NCBI GenBank assembly: GCA_031272615.1
Contig: JAISTL010000194.1
Location: 1-5,952 of the forward strand
DNA from: Methylobacteriaceae bacterium
GTDB taxonomy: Bacteria > Pseudomonadota > Alphaproteobacteria > Rhizobiales > Beijerinckiaceae
DNA length: 5,952 nt
Reading direction: 5' to 3'
The notes below the pieces were generated by a model that was given only the letters and a program-made list of their open reading frames with translations, was not told the origin of the DNA and ran no database searches. Made by a program: the position numbers and the translations under genes. Each line of letters begins with the position of its first letter. Position 1 is the first letter of the stretch. This document shows, piece after piece, positions 1 to 5,568 of this stretch.

Positions 1-300
1 GCGACGCTGACCTCGGCCATCGGCGAAAAAAGCCATGAAAGCCAACACGTGCACTGGAAGACCATCGACGCCCTGCTGGATTATTTCTATCGCTATCGCG
101 GCATTTACAAAATCAAGGCGCCGATCATCGGCCGCAATTTCCGCATGTTCTTCAATTTCATGCAGAACGCGCGTTTCGAGCTGGAGGCGGTGCTGCGCAA
201 CGAATGCGTGGTTCCGGGCGGCGGGCGCACCGATATTCTGGTGTTCACGTCGTTCTCGGACGACGGGAAAACCCCCGATACCACTTGGGAGAAATCATGA
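1..300 (+). CDS. 3' end of an unrecognised gene, first in the acyl-ligase/ACP operon
   Basis: The reading frame is open from the first base of the window to a TGA at 298-300, so only the last 99 residues are seen and the true start lies upstream. An internal GTG at 49 is not a credible start because the frame continues through it without a break. The visible part is soluble-looking, with no signal peptide or membrane segment. It has an aromatic and basic stretch (DYFYRYRGIYKIKAP, then RNFRMFFNFMQNARFE) and ends in a polar tail. I do not recognise the family. The stop codon overlaps the ATG of the acyl ligase (ATGA), which implies translational coupling and a shared pathway, so an enzyme or accessory protein acting on the same acyl substrate is a reasonable guess, but it is inference only. 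I am sure that the frame is coding and unsure of its function. Confidence 0.8.
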   Translation, partial: ATLTSAIGEKSHESQHVHWKTIDALLDYFYRYRGIYKIKAPIIGRNFRMFFNFMQNARFELEAVLRNECVVPGGGRTDILVFTSFSDDGKTPDTTWEKS

Positions 301-1949
301 TTCGTCATCCCGATGCGCTGACACGGGTGCGCTTCTCCACCCTTGTCGAGGGGCTGGAATACGCCGCGCCCATGGGTAAAGGCTGGTTTTTCCACAATGA
401 ATCCGGCCGGTTGGTCAGCGCCGTGTCCTATGCGGTGGCGGCGGTGCGGGCGAAACGGCAGGCACAGGCGCTGAACGGCCTCGGCTTTGCCCGCCATGCC
501 CGGGTCGGTTTGATTGCCGTGGACAGCCCGGACTTTCTGGTGTCGTTTTTCGCCTGCCAATATGCCGGGCTGATCTCCTGTCCGCTGCCGACTATCACAT
601 ATGTCGGCGGCCGCGAGGCCTATGTCGAGCGGCTGGGCGTATTGATCCGCAAGGCGCGGCTCACCGCGGTGATCGGCCCCGGCGAGCTCGGCGACACGGT
701 GGAGGAGGCGGTGCGCGCCGCCGGCATGTCGGGCGTGCGGGTGTTGAGTTATGAGGAAACGGAAACCCTGCCGCCCAAGGGCGAAGTCGCCCCGTTGCGC
801 AGCGATGACCCGGCCTATATCCAGTATTCCTCCGGCTCGACGTCGGACCCGAAGGGCGTGTGGCTCACCCAGAGCGCCATCACCTCCAACATCGCCATGA
901 TGCTGGAATTCGGCCTGGAGGCGCGGGCGACCAACGTCGCCGTGTCGTGGCTGCCGCTCTATCACGACATGGGGTTTGCCGGCATGGTGCTGGCCTCGGT
1001 GCTGGGCATCTCCGACACCCACTTCATCGCACCCTCGACGTTCATCCGCAACCCGGAAGTGTGGGTGCGGCTGATGAGCGAGAAACGGGCGCAGACCTCC
1101 TTCGCGCCGTCCTTCGCCTGGGCGATGGCGGCGCGGGTGCCGGACCCGGCGCGGTTCGACCTTTCGGGGCTGCGGATTGCCGGGGTCGGCGGCGACACCG
1201 TCCGTATCGAGGATTTGCAACAGTTTGCCGAAGCGTTCAAGTCGGCGGGATTCCGCGAGGAATGCTTTCTGCCGACCTACGGGCTGTCGGAGGCGGTGCT
1301 CGGCGTTGCCTTTCACAAAACCGGAACCGCGCCGGTGGTGCGCTCGCTGATGCCCGGCGGGCGGCCGCTGGTTTCCGTCGGCAAGCCGCTTGTCGGAGTC
1401 GAACTCATCGTCGTCGACGCCGATGGGCACGAGGTGGGCGAGGGGATAGTGGGGTTCATCTGGGTGCGGGCGCCGCAAATCTGGGCGGAGTATTTCGATG
1501 ATCCGGAAGGCTCGGCGGCCAGCGTCCGGCGCGACGGGTTCCGCGATACCGGCGACATGGGCTGTTTCATCGACGGCAACCTGTTCATCACCGGGCGTTC
1601 CAAAGACATGATTTTGATCCGCGGCCGCAATATCTGGCCGCAGGATATCGAACTCGCGGCGGAGAAAGCCGTGCCGGGAAGCATGGCGGCGGCGTTCTCG
1701 GTGGAGGACGCGGATGCCGAGAACGTCATCTGTTTCGTCCAGACGCCGGAAGCGGGGGAAGCGGACACCCGCGGGTTTGTCGCCGCCGCGGCGGAATCCG
1801 TGTTGTCGCGCGTCGGTGTGAGTGTGGAGGTTGTGGTGGTGCCGCCGGATACCATCTCGTATACCTCCGCCGGCAAGCTGTCGCGCGCCGCGGCAAAGGA
1901 AATTTACCTGAAACGGTTCCGGAGCGCTCCGGACCAGCCTGAAACCTGA
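297..1949 (+). CDS. AMP-forming acyl ligase, fatty acyl-AMP ligase (FAAL)-like
   Basis: This 550-residue class I adenylate-forming enzyme should activate a carboxylic (probably fatty) acid with ATP and pass the acyl-AMP to a carrier thiol. Visible motifs in order are: phosphate loop YSSGSTSDPKG at 177-187, HDMG at 223-226, YGLSEA at 328-333, DTGDMG at 417-422, the hinge GRSKDMILIRGRN with PQDIE at 433-452, and the C-terminal catalytic lysine K527 in TSAGKLSR. The LPLYHDMG and GRNIWPQDIE wording matches FAALs better than ordinary CoA ligases. The ATG at 297 is chosen because GGGAG at 287-291 lies 5 bases upstream and the ATG overlaps the previous stop; the frame is open further upstream, but that would overlap the preceding gene by about 95 bases. 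There is no signal peptide, so it is cytoplasmic. The acyl carrier protein next door is its likely acceptor. The substrate cannot be read from the sequence. Confidence 0.9.
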   Translation: MIRHPDALTRVRFSTLVEGLEYAAPMGKGWFFHNESGRLVSAVSYAVAAVRAKRQAQALNGLGFARHARVGLIAVDSPDFLVSFFACQYAGLISCPLPTITYVGGREAYVERLGVLIRKARLTAVIGPGELGDTVEEAVRAAGMSGVRVLSYEETETLPPKGEVAPLRSDDPAYIQYSSGSTSDPKGVWLTQSAITSNIAMMLEFGLEARATNVAVSWLPLYHDMGFAGMVLASVLGISDTHFIAPSTFIRNPEVWVRLMSEKRAQTSFAPSFAWAMAARVPDPARFDLSGLRIAGVGGDTVRIEDLQQFAEAFKSAGFREECFLPTYGLSEAVLGVAFHKTGTAPVVRSLMPGGRPLVSVGKPLVGVELIVVDADGHEVGEGIVGFIWVRAPQIWAEYFDDPEGSAASVRRDGFRDTGDMGCFIDGNLFITGRSKDMILIRGRNIWPQDIELAAEKAVPGSMAAAFSVEDADAENVICFVQTPEAGEADTRGFVAAAAESVLSRVGVSVEVVVVPPDTISYTSAGKLSRAAAKEIYLKRFRSAPDQPET

Positions 1950-1955
1950 TTGAGC

Positions 1956-1961
1956 AAGGAG
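1956..1961 (+). promoter_or_regulatory. Ribosome binding site that sets the ACP start
   Basis: AAGGAG lies 6 bases before the ATG at 1968. It favours that ATG over an in-frame TTG at 1950, which overlaps the site itself and would add six residues (MSKESI) without its own Shine-Dalgarno sequence. Confidence 0.8.
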
Positions 1962-1967
1962 AGCATC

Positions 1968-2204
1968 ATGAGTGCATTGCGTGAAGCGCAGGAAGTTGTC
2001 GCCGTCGCCCTGAAAATCGCGCCGGACGACATCAAGGCCGATGATTCCATCACCACCTACGGCAAGCTGGACAGCGTGTCCTTCGAGCGGCTGGTGCTGG
2101 AAATCGAGGAACGGCTTGACCGCAAGGTGCGGGCGGTGGACTTCCTCAACATGAAGACGGTTCAGGACCTGGCCGATTACCTCGAAAAACAGCGCGCCGG
2201 ATAA
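1968..2204 (+). CDS. Acyl carrier protein (phosphopantetheine-binding)
   Basis: This small 78-residue acidic protein has the acyl carrier fold. The attachment site is LDSVSFERLV, with Ser36 preceded by Asp35 at the start of helix II, where a phosphopantetheinyl transferase would add the 4'-phosphopantetheine arm. The following EIEERLDRKV is the usual acidic recognition helix, and the end, VQDLADYLEKQ, matches helix IV of carrier proteins. Length is typical for a stand-alone ACP. Its sequence (LKIAPDDIKADDSI, FLNMKTV) looks like a specialised secondary carrier rather than the housekeeping AcpP, which normally carries GxDSLDxVE; here the serine is followed by VSFERLV. The gene starts 18 bases after the acyl ligase stop, so the two are almost certainly co-transcribed and the ligase probably loads this carrier. 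The downstream pathway is not visible. Confidence 0.93.
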   Translation: MSALREAQEVVAVALKIAPDDIKADDSITTYGKLDSVSFERLVLEIEERLDRKVRAVDFLNMKTVQDLADYLEKQRAG

Positions 2205-2254
2205 GCGGTGCTTATGTCGCACCCCTTGTTTTCCAAGGAGTTGCCAGTGATTAT

Positions 2255-2286
2255 CCCCCGGCAAGGCGCCGGGGGAGGTCGATTTT
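2255..2286 (+). terminator. Possible terminator of the acyl-ligase/ACP operon
   Basis: A perfect 8-bp stem, CCCCCGGC (2255-2262) with GCCGGGGG (2268-2275), encloses a 5-base loop about 50 bases after the ACP stop. Only a short TTTT at 2283-2286 follows, after AGGTCGA, so the U-tract is weak and displaced. It may work poorly, or need Rho, or act only as a 3' stabilising hairpin. Its place between the operon and the next promoter supports a terminator role. Confidence 0.5.
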
Positions 2287-2308
2287 GTGCGGACACGCCG
2301 CGAATGTG

Positions 2309-2317
2309 TGTTATACT
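2309..2317 (+). promoter_or_regulatory. Extended -10 promoter of the universal stress protein gene
   Basis: TGTTATACT holds TATACT (2312-2317), one mismatch from the consensus TATAAT, with the TG of an extended -10 one base upstream. There is no good -35 box at the normal spacing: the hexamer 17 bases away is GCGGAC, and TTGTGC at 2285-2290 is 21 bases away. Transcription would begin near 2324, giving a leader of about 34 bases before the ATG at 2358. This would make the stress gene independent of the preceding operon. Confidence 0.5.
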
Positions 2318-2357
2318 CTTGCCATACCCATTGAGTTGAAGCGTTTGGAGGATTGCC

Positions 2358-2780
2358 ATGTTCAAGAATATTCTGGTACCCGTTGATCTGGCTGATGTTG
2401 AAACCTCACACAGGGCGATCGAGATTGCGTCCGATCTCGCCAATTCGTCGGGCGGAACGGTTCGTCTGCTGTATGTGCGCTCCATTCTTCCGGTCTCCTA
2501 TATGGAATTTGTTCCCCCCGCCTTCGACGAGGAGCAGATCGAGGAAACCATGACGGCGCTGAAGGCCATCGCCGCCGATATCCAGGTGCCGGCGGAGCGG
2601 GTCTCCGTGGCGGTGCGCGTCGGGGCGGTATACAATGAAGTTCTGGACGAAGTCGAGCAGCAGGGCATCGATCTGGTGCTGATCGGCTCCCACCGGCCGA
2701 CCATGGCCACCTATCTGCTGGGGTCCAACGCCGCAACCATTGTCCGCCACGCCAAGTGCGCGGTGCTTGTCATCCGCTGA
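2358..2780 (+). CDS. Universal stress protein, UspF/UspG type
   Basis: This 140-residue single-domain UspA-superfamily protein is cytoplasmic and of typical length. The opening MFKNILVPVDLAD is the first beta strand and acidic turn of the fold. SSGGTVRLLYV (30-40) and GIDLVLIGSHRP (103-114) are core strands. The end, YLLGSNAATIVRHAKCAVLVIR (119-140), closely resembles Escherichia coli UspF and UspG. The ATP-binding signature is the UspF form: GSHRP at 110-114 then GS at 122-123, with Arg113 where the classic G-x2-G-x9-G(S/T) motif has its second glycine. Nucleotide binding is therefore likely but not certain. GGAGGA at 2347-2352 lies 5 bases before the ATG. An extended -10 promoter sits just upstream, so the gene is probably its own transcription unit. 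Family members usually respond to starvation, redox or energy stress; the exact role here is unknown. Confidence 0.93.
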   Translation: MFKNILVPVDLADVETSHRAIEIASDLANSSGGTVRLLYVRSILPVSYMEFVPPAFDEEQIEETMTALKAIAADIQVPAERVSVAVRVGAVYNEVLDEVEQQGIDLVLIGSHRPTMATYLLGSNAATIVRHAKCAVLVIR

Positions 2781-2815
2781 TTTGAAGCGGCGGACGCGCC
2801 CAGCGCCGGGTCACA

Positions 2816-4624
2816 TCAGTGCGCGGCGCCGGTTTCATGCCGGGCGCGGCCGGGAAGGGGGAGTTCCTCCTCATCTTCCTCCACCTCCACCTTGGGGCGG
2901 ATGGCGGCGCGGAATTCATCGCGGCGCTGATGGATGGAGGCAATGACGACCCCCGCCGGAACGCCCATTTCCAGCAACAGGGATTCGGAGAGCTGCAGCG
3001 AGACCTCGATGGTCTCGGGGATGGCGTCGTCGATGCCGAGCTCATACAGCTTTTTGGCGTGGGCGGCATCGCGGGCGCGGGACATGATTTTCAGCCGCGG
3101 CTGGGTGCGCCGCGCCACGGTGATGATGGTTTCCACCAGGCCGGGGGTTGCCATGCTGATGACCAGCGCCTGCATGTTGTGAATGCCGGCGTTTTCGAGA
3201 ATGGCGGCCTTGGTGGCGTCGCCGAAGAAAATGTTGACGCCTTTCTGGCGGCCGCGGGCGACCATTTCGGGGTTGTTGTCGACGACCATGTGCGGGATGT
3301 TGTGGCGGGTCAACATTTCCGACATCAGACGCCCGACGCGGGAATAACCGACGACAAGAACCCGCTCGCCGCCGTAATCCGGCTGGCGTTCCTTGATTTC
3401 CATGCCTTCCGACAGGGAGCCCGGCGCCACCTTTTTGTCCAGCAGGCGCAGCAGGCGCGCCAGCAGCGGCAGGGCCATCATCGACAGGATGACGATCATG
3501 GTGAGGTCGTTGGCCTGGTGGGCCGCCACCAGGTGCACGGGGGCGATGCCGAGGATGACGAAGGCAAACTCGCCGCCGGGGCCGAGCATCAGCGCCGTTT
3601 TGAGGCCATCGCGCAGCGTGAAGTCAAAATACTTGGCGATGGCGGTGATGATGACGCCCTTCACCAGCAGAAGCCCGGCGACGGCGATGAGAATGCGCAG
3701 CGGGTTTTCGATGAAGCTCAGCAGGTTGATTTTCATGCCGACGGTGGTGAAGAACAGGCCGAGCAACAGGCCCTTGAACGGCTCGATGACCACGTCCACC
3801 GCCCGGCGGTATTCGGTTTCGGCCAGCAGCAGGCCGCCGAGGAAGGCGCCGAGCGCCATGGACAGGCCGAAGGCGGCGGTGGTCATGGACGCGGCGATGA
3901 CCACGAACAGGCACGCCGCCATGAACAGCTCCTCGTTTTTCAGAATGGCCACCGACTGGAACAGCGGGCGCAGCAGCCAGCGGCCGATGAACAAAATCAA
4001 CGCGATGGCGACGGTGGCCTGGCCCATCACCATGTAGAAGGAGTTCATCATGTTGCCCTGGTCAGGGGCGGAGAGAATGCTGACGGTGAACAGGATGGGA
4101 GCGACGGCGAGATCCTGGAACAGCAGAATGGAAAAACTCAAGCGCCCTTCCGGCGCCTGGAGCCGCTTCTGTTCGGCGAGAATGGGCAGGGCGATGGCGG
4201 TGGTGGAGAGCGCCAGCGCCAGGCCGATGATGGCGAGGGAATGGGTTTTGGTGGTCGGGTCAACCAGTTTGCCGAGCAGCGCGATGACCAGGGCGCAGAT
4301 GATGACCTGCATGGTCCCGGCGCCGAACACATAGCGGCGCAGGGCGCGCAGGCGTTCCCACGACAGTTCCAGCCCGATGGTGAACATCAGGAACACCACA
4401 CCGAATTCGGCGACGGCCTCGTTGTCGGGGCTGTGGTGGAAGGTGAACAACTGCACGACGGGGTAGCGGTCAACGAAGTTGCCCAATCCGAAGGGCCCGA
4501 GAATGGCGCCGATCACCAGATAGCCGAGCACCGGGCTCAGTTTCATGCGCGGAAAGAAGGGAATAATCACCCCCGCGATGGCGAAAAAGAGCAGCAGAGT
4601 GCGGTATATCTCCGGAAATTCCAT
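2816..4624 (-). CDS. KefB/KefC-type monovalent cation:proton antiporter (CPA2)
   Basis: This 602-residue inner-membrane protein probably exchanges K+ (or Na+) for protons. Residues 1-395 form the hydrophobic Na+/H+ exchanger domain with about 12-13 membrane segments. Kef hallmarks are FTIGLELSWERL (81-92), the ion-site FQDLA (169-173, Gln-Asp pair), IEPFKGLLLGLFF (280-292) and GPGGEFAFV (348-356). Residues 420-550 are a TrkA-N/RCK nucleotide-binding domain: RVLVVGYSRVG (421-431), VVDNNPE (447-453) and GDAT (468-471). The tail after 578 is acidic (VEVEEDEEE). The ATG at 4624 is chosen because GAGGGA lies just upstream; a TTG at 4654 would add ten residues and overlap that site. Unusual points are Ser428 in place of the central glycine of GxGxxG, and a changed regulatory loop before IEPF. 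No ancillary quinone oxidoreductase (KefF/KefG) gene is next to it within the window. It converges with the stress protein gene, and no terminator is visible between them. Confidence 0.93.
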   Translation of the reverse strand: MEFPEIYRTLLLFFAIAGVIIPFFPRMKLSPVLGYLVIGAILGPFGLGNFVDRYPVVQLFTFHHSPDNEAVAEFGVVFLMFTIGLELSWERLRALRRYVFGAGTMQVIICALVIALLGKLVDPTTKTHSLAIIGLALALSTTAIALPILAEQKRLQAPEGRLSFSILLFQDLAVAPILFTVSILSAPDQGNMMNSFYMVMGQATVAIALILFIGRWLLRPLFQSVAILKNEELFMAACLFVVIAASMTTAAFGLSMALGAFLGGLLLAETEYRRAVDVVIEPFKGLLLGLFFTTVGMKINLLSFIENPLRILIAVAGLLLVKGVIITAIAKYFDFTLRDGLKTALMLGPGGEFAFVILGIAPVHLVAAHQANDLTMIVILSMMALPLLARLLRLLDKKVAPGSLSEGMEIKERQPDYGGERVLVVGYSRVGRLMSEMLTRHNIPHMVVDNNPEMVARGRQKGVNIFFGDATKAAILENAGIHNMQALVISMATPGLVETIITVARRTQPRLKIMSRARDAAHAKKLYELGIDDAIPETIEVSLQLSESLLLEMGVPAGVVIASIHQRRDEFRAAIRPKVEVEEDEEELPLPGRARHETGAAH

Positions 4625-4627
4625 TGT

Positions 4628-4633
4628 TCCCTC
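4628..4633 (-). promoter_or_regulatory. Ribosome binding site that sets the antiporter start
   Basis: On the minus strand GAGGGA precedes the ATG at 4624 by 3 bases, or the core GAGG by 5. This supports the MEFPEIYR start over the upstream in-frame TTG at 4654. Confidence 0.7.
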
Positions 4634-4654
4634 AAAACGGACAAAGCATCGCAA

Positions 4655-5169
4655 ATAACATGAGAGGCCGACGCAAACGAAAAACGCTGCCGCTCATACC
4701 GATATATGGCGCCGAATTCCGCCGAACAAGCATCCCGGGCATTTCGCCGCGATTGGCAAAACCCCGGAAACACCCGGTCGCAAACCGGCGTCCCACACTC
4801 AACCACCGCCGCTTGTTGAAACCCTCCGCCCATGGCGGGCGGCGGGCCGCGAACCGGCGGACCCCGATACCCAACGTCTTCGGTGCAAACGTGTTTTCTC
4901 CGCCAAGGGAAAACTGCCGGGTTCGTGACGCACACGAAAAACCGGCCGGTTTCCTCTCGCGTTTCGGCGCCGGGGACGTTCAGTACGGGGGCCGATTCAA
5001 TAAATGAAAGCTGCCTGTGGATACTGCACGGCGTCCCGGTTTCCGACGGAGGGAGAAAGAATCGGTCTGCTCAAACCAGTTGGGCAAATCATGCATGAAT
5101 CACATACCGGAATATGTAGTTCATTCTGCCTTTTTTGACAATGAATTGTGCCGATATAAGGGCAAAAGC
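4655..5169. other. Long intergenic stretch with no convincing gene
   Basis: This stretch upstream of the antiporter start has no reading frame with a good ribosome site, third-position G/C bias and a recognisable family. It should hold the minus-strand promoter of the antiporter, but I see only weak candidates. A perfect 14-bp palindrome, AAACCGGCCGGTTT, is at 4939-4952, and a CCGCC-CAT-GGCGG mini-hairpin at 4826-4838. From about 5090 the sequence becomes A/T-rich. A 44-codon frame (5004-5138) with a spaced-cysteine pattern is treated as a finding, not a gene, because its third positions are not G/C-biased and its ribosome site is poor. Confidence 0.6.
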
Positions 5170-5192
5170 AAAAAAAAGCACAAATTGTGCTT
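5170..5192 (-). terminator. Probable minus-strand intrinsic terminator
   Basis: AAGCACAA (5176-5183) and TTGTGCTT (5185-5192) are perfect inverted 8-mers around one A, folding as a 6-bp or longer stem with a small loop. Eight A residues at 5170-5177 become a run of eight T after the stem when read on the minus strand, which is the classic intrinsic terminator layout. It would stop transcription coming from the lipase-like remnant on the right before it reaches the antiporter region. On the plus strand only TTAATTCTT follows, so termination there would be weaker. A palindromic protein-binding site is an alternative. Confidence 0.55.
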
Positions 5193-5228
5193 AATTCTTG
5201 TAAAAAACCCGGCCGAATGTCGGCGCGC

Positions 5229-5267
5229 CCGGGACGGCGGATGCCCTCGTCCGCCATCGTGGCCCGG
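5229..5267. repeat. Two-part GC hairpin
   Basis: An outer stem, CCGGG (5229-5233) with CCCGG (5263-5267), encloses an inner stem, GGCGGA (5236-5241) with TCCGCC (5250-5255), and an 8-base loop. It fits an intergenic palindromic element or RNA hairpin. No second copy is in the window, so its repeat status is inferred from its setting among other repeats. Confidence 0.4.
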
Positions 5268-5275
5268 TAAATCCG

Positions 5276-5288
5276 CCGGCAAAGCCGG
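5276..5288. repeat. Short hairpin CCGGC-AAA-GCCGG
   Basis: A 5-bp perfect stem with an AAA loop sits 8 bases after the larger GC hairpin and just before the first GTGGAC array. It could belong to the same composite element. Alone it is too short to be significant. Confidence 0.3.
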
Positions 5289-5296
5289 AACGCCCC

Positions 5297-5322
5297 GGTG
5301 GACACGGGTGGACATGGTGGAC
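5297..5322 (+). repeat. GGTGGACA-type array, left arm of a large inverted repeat
   Basis: Three successive units, GGTGGACAC, GGGTGGACAT and GGTGGAC, run head to tail. They are the imperfect reverse complement of the CGTGTCCAC array at 5376-5411, so the two arms could pair across a spacer of about 53 bases. One more isolated GTGGACAC is in the spacer at 5342-5349. Confidence 0.7.
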
Positions 5323-5375
5323 TGAAACCGTACCCCGGAAAGTGGACACTATTGCCGGCAGTAAAGACGATCGGT

Positions 5376-5411
5376 CCTGTCCATCGTGTCCACCGTGTCC
5401 ACCGTGTCCAC
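5376..5411 (+). repeat. 9-bp tandem repeat CGTGTCCAC, right arm of the inverted repeat
   Basis: Three perfect copies of CGTGTCCAC lie at 5385-5393, 5394-5402 and 5403-5411. A two-mismatch copy, CCTGTCCAT (5376-5384), precedes them, and a partial CGTCCAC (5424-5430) follows a short gap. The array faces the GGTGGACA array on its left in inverted orientation. A 9-bp period keeps frame, so a minus-strand frame reads a tryptophan-threonine-arginine repeat, but nothing else supports coding. Confidence 0.8.
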
Positions 5412-5462
5412 CAAAAACGCCACCGTCCACTCCGACGGTTGACGTGACGCACGGCCAGTGAG

Positions 5463-5568
5463 GCCGTCATTGCGAGCGAAGCGAAGCAATCCAGCCTTAC
5501 ATCGTGTGTATTCTCTTGAGTTTACAAGGGATTAGCCTGGATTGCTTCGCTTCGCTCGCAATGACGGC
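5463..5568. repeat. Perfect 32-bp inverted repeat, dispersed palindromic element
   Basis: The left arm (5463-5494, starting GCCGTCATTGCGAGCG and ending AGCAATCCAG) and the right arm (5537-5568, starting CTGGATTGCTTCGC) are exact reverse complements over 32 bases, with a 42-base centre. The arm sequence, with its GCGAAGCGAAGCAATCC core, is a widespread bacterial intergenic repeat whose translations (HCERSEAIQ, VIASEAKQS) recur as spurious peptides. That familiarity comes from memory; the perfect arms are seen directly. No transposase is present, so if mobile it would be a non-autonomous, MITE- or REP-like unit. The right arm overlaps the end of the lipase-like frame. Confidence 0.9.

Noticed and set aside
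2235..2254. AAGGAG followed by TTG/GTG as a gene start after the ACP gene
   Set aside because: It runs directly into the GC hairpin, and no sustained, biased or recognisable frame follows before the stress protein gene.
105..2264. 719-codon open frame on the minus strand opposite the ligase and ACP genes
   Set aside because: It is antisense to three well-supported genes, is rich in Arg, His, Gly and Pro, has no recognisable domain, and is the frame expected to stay open opposite GC-biased coding DNA.
2467..2780. Loss of a nucleotide-binding glycine in the stress protein as evidence of inactivity
   Set aside because: The SHRP…YLLGSNAA form is normal for the UspF/UspG subgroup, so the missing glycine is a subtype trait rather than damage.
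2819..4663. 614-codon open frame on the plus strand opposite the antiporter
   Set aside because: Its composition (very rich in Gly, Asp, His, Gln and Glu, low complexity) is that of a shadow of the membrane protein gene, which has clear Kef motifs.
5135..5160. Sigma-70 promoter TTGACA … TATAAG on the plus strand
   Set aside because: The -35 is perfect but only 14 bases separate the boxes, no better -10 lies at 16-18 bases, and no gene follows on the plus strand.
5376..5430. Possible CRISPR array
   Set aside because: The units are 9 bp and directly abut, with no spacers and no cas genes, so it is a simple tandem repeat.
4997..5470. 157-codon minus-strand frame with a WTR tripeptide repeat
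   Set aside because: The repeat only reflects the 9-bp period of the DNA array; there is no ribosome site, domain or codon bias to support a protein.
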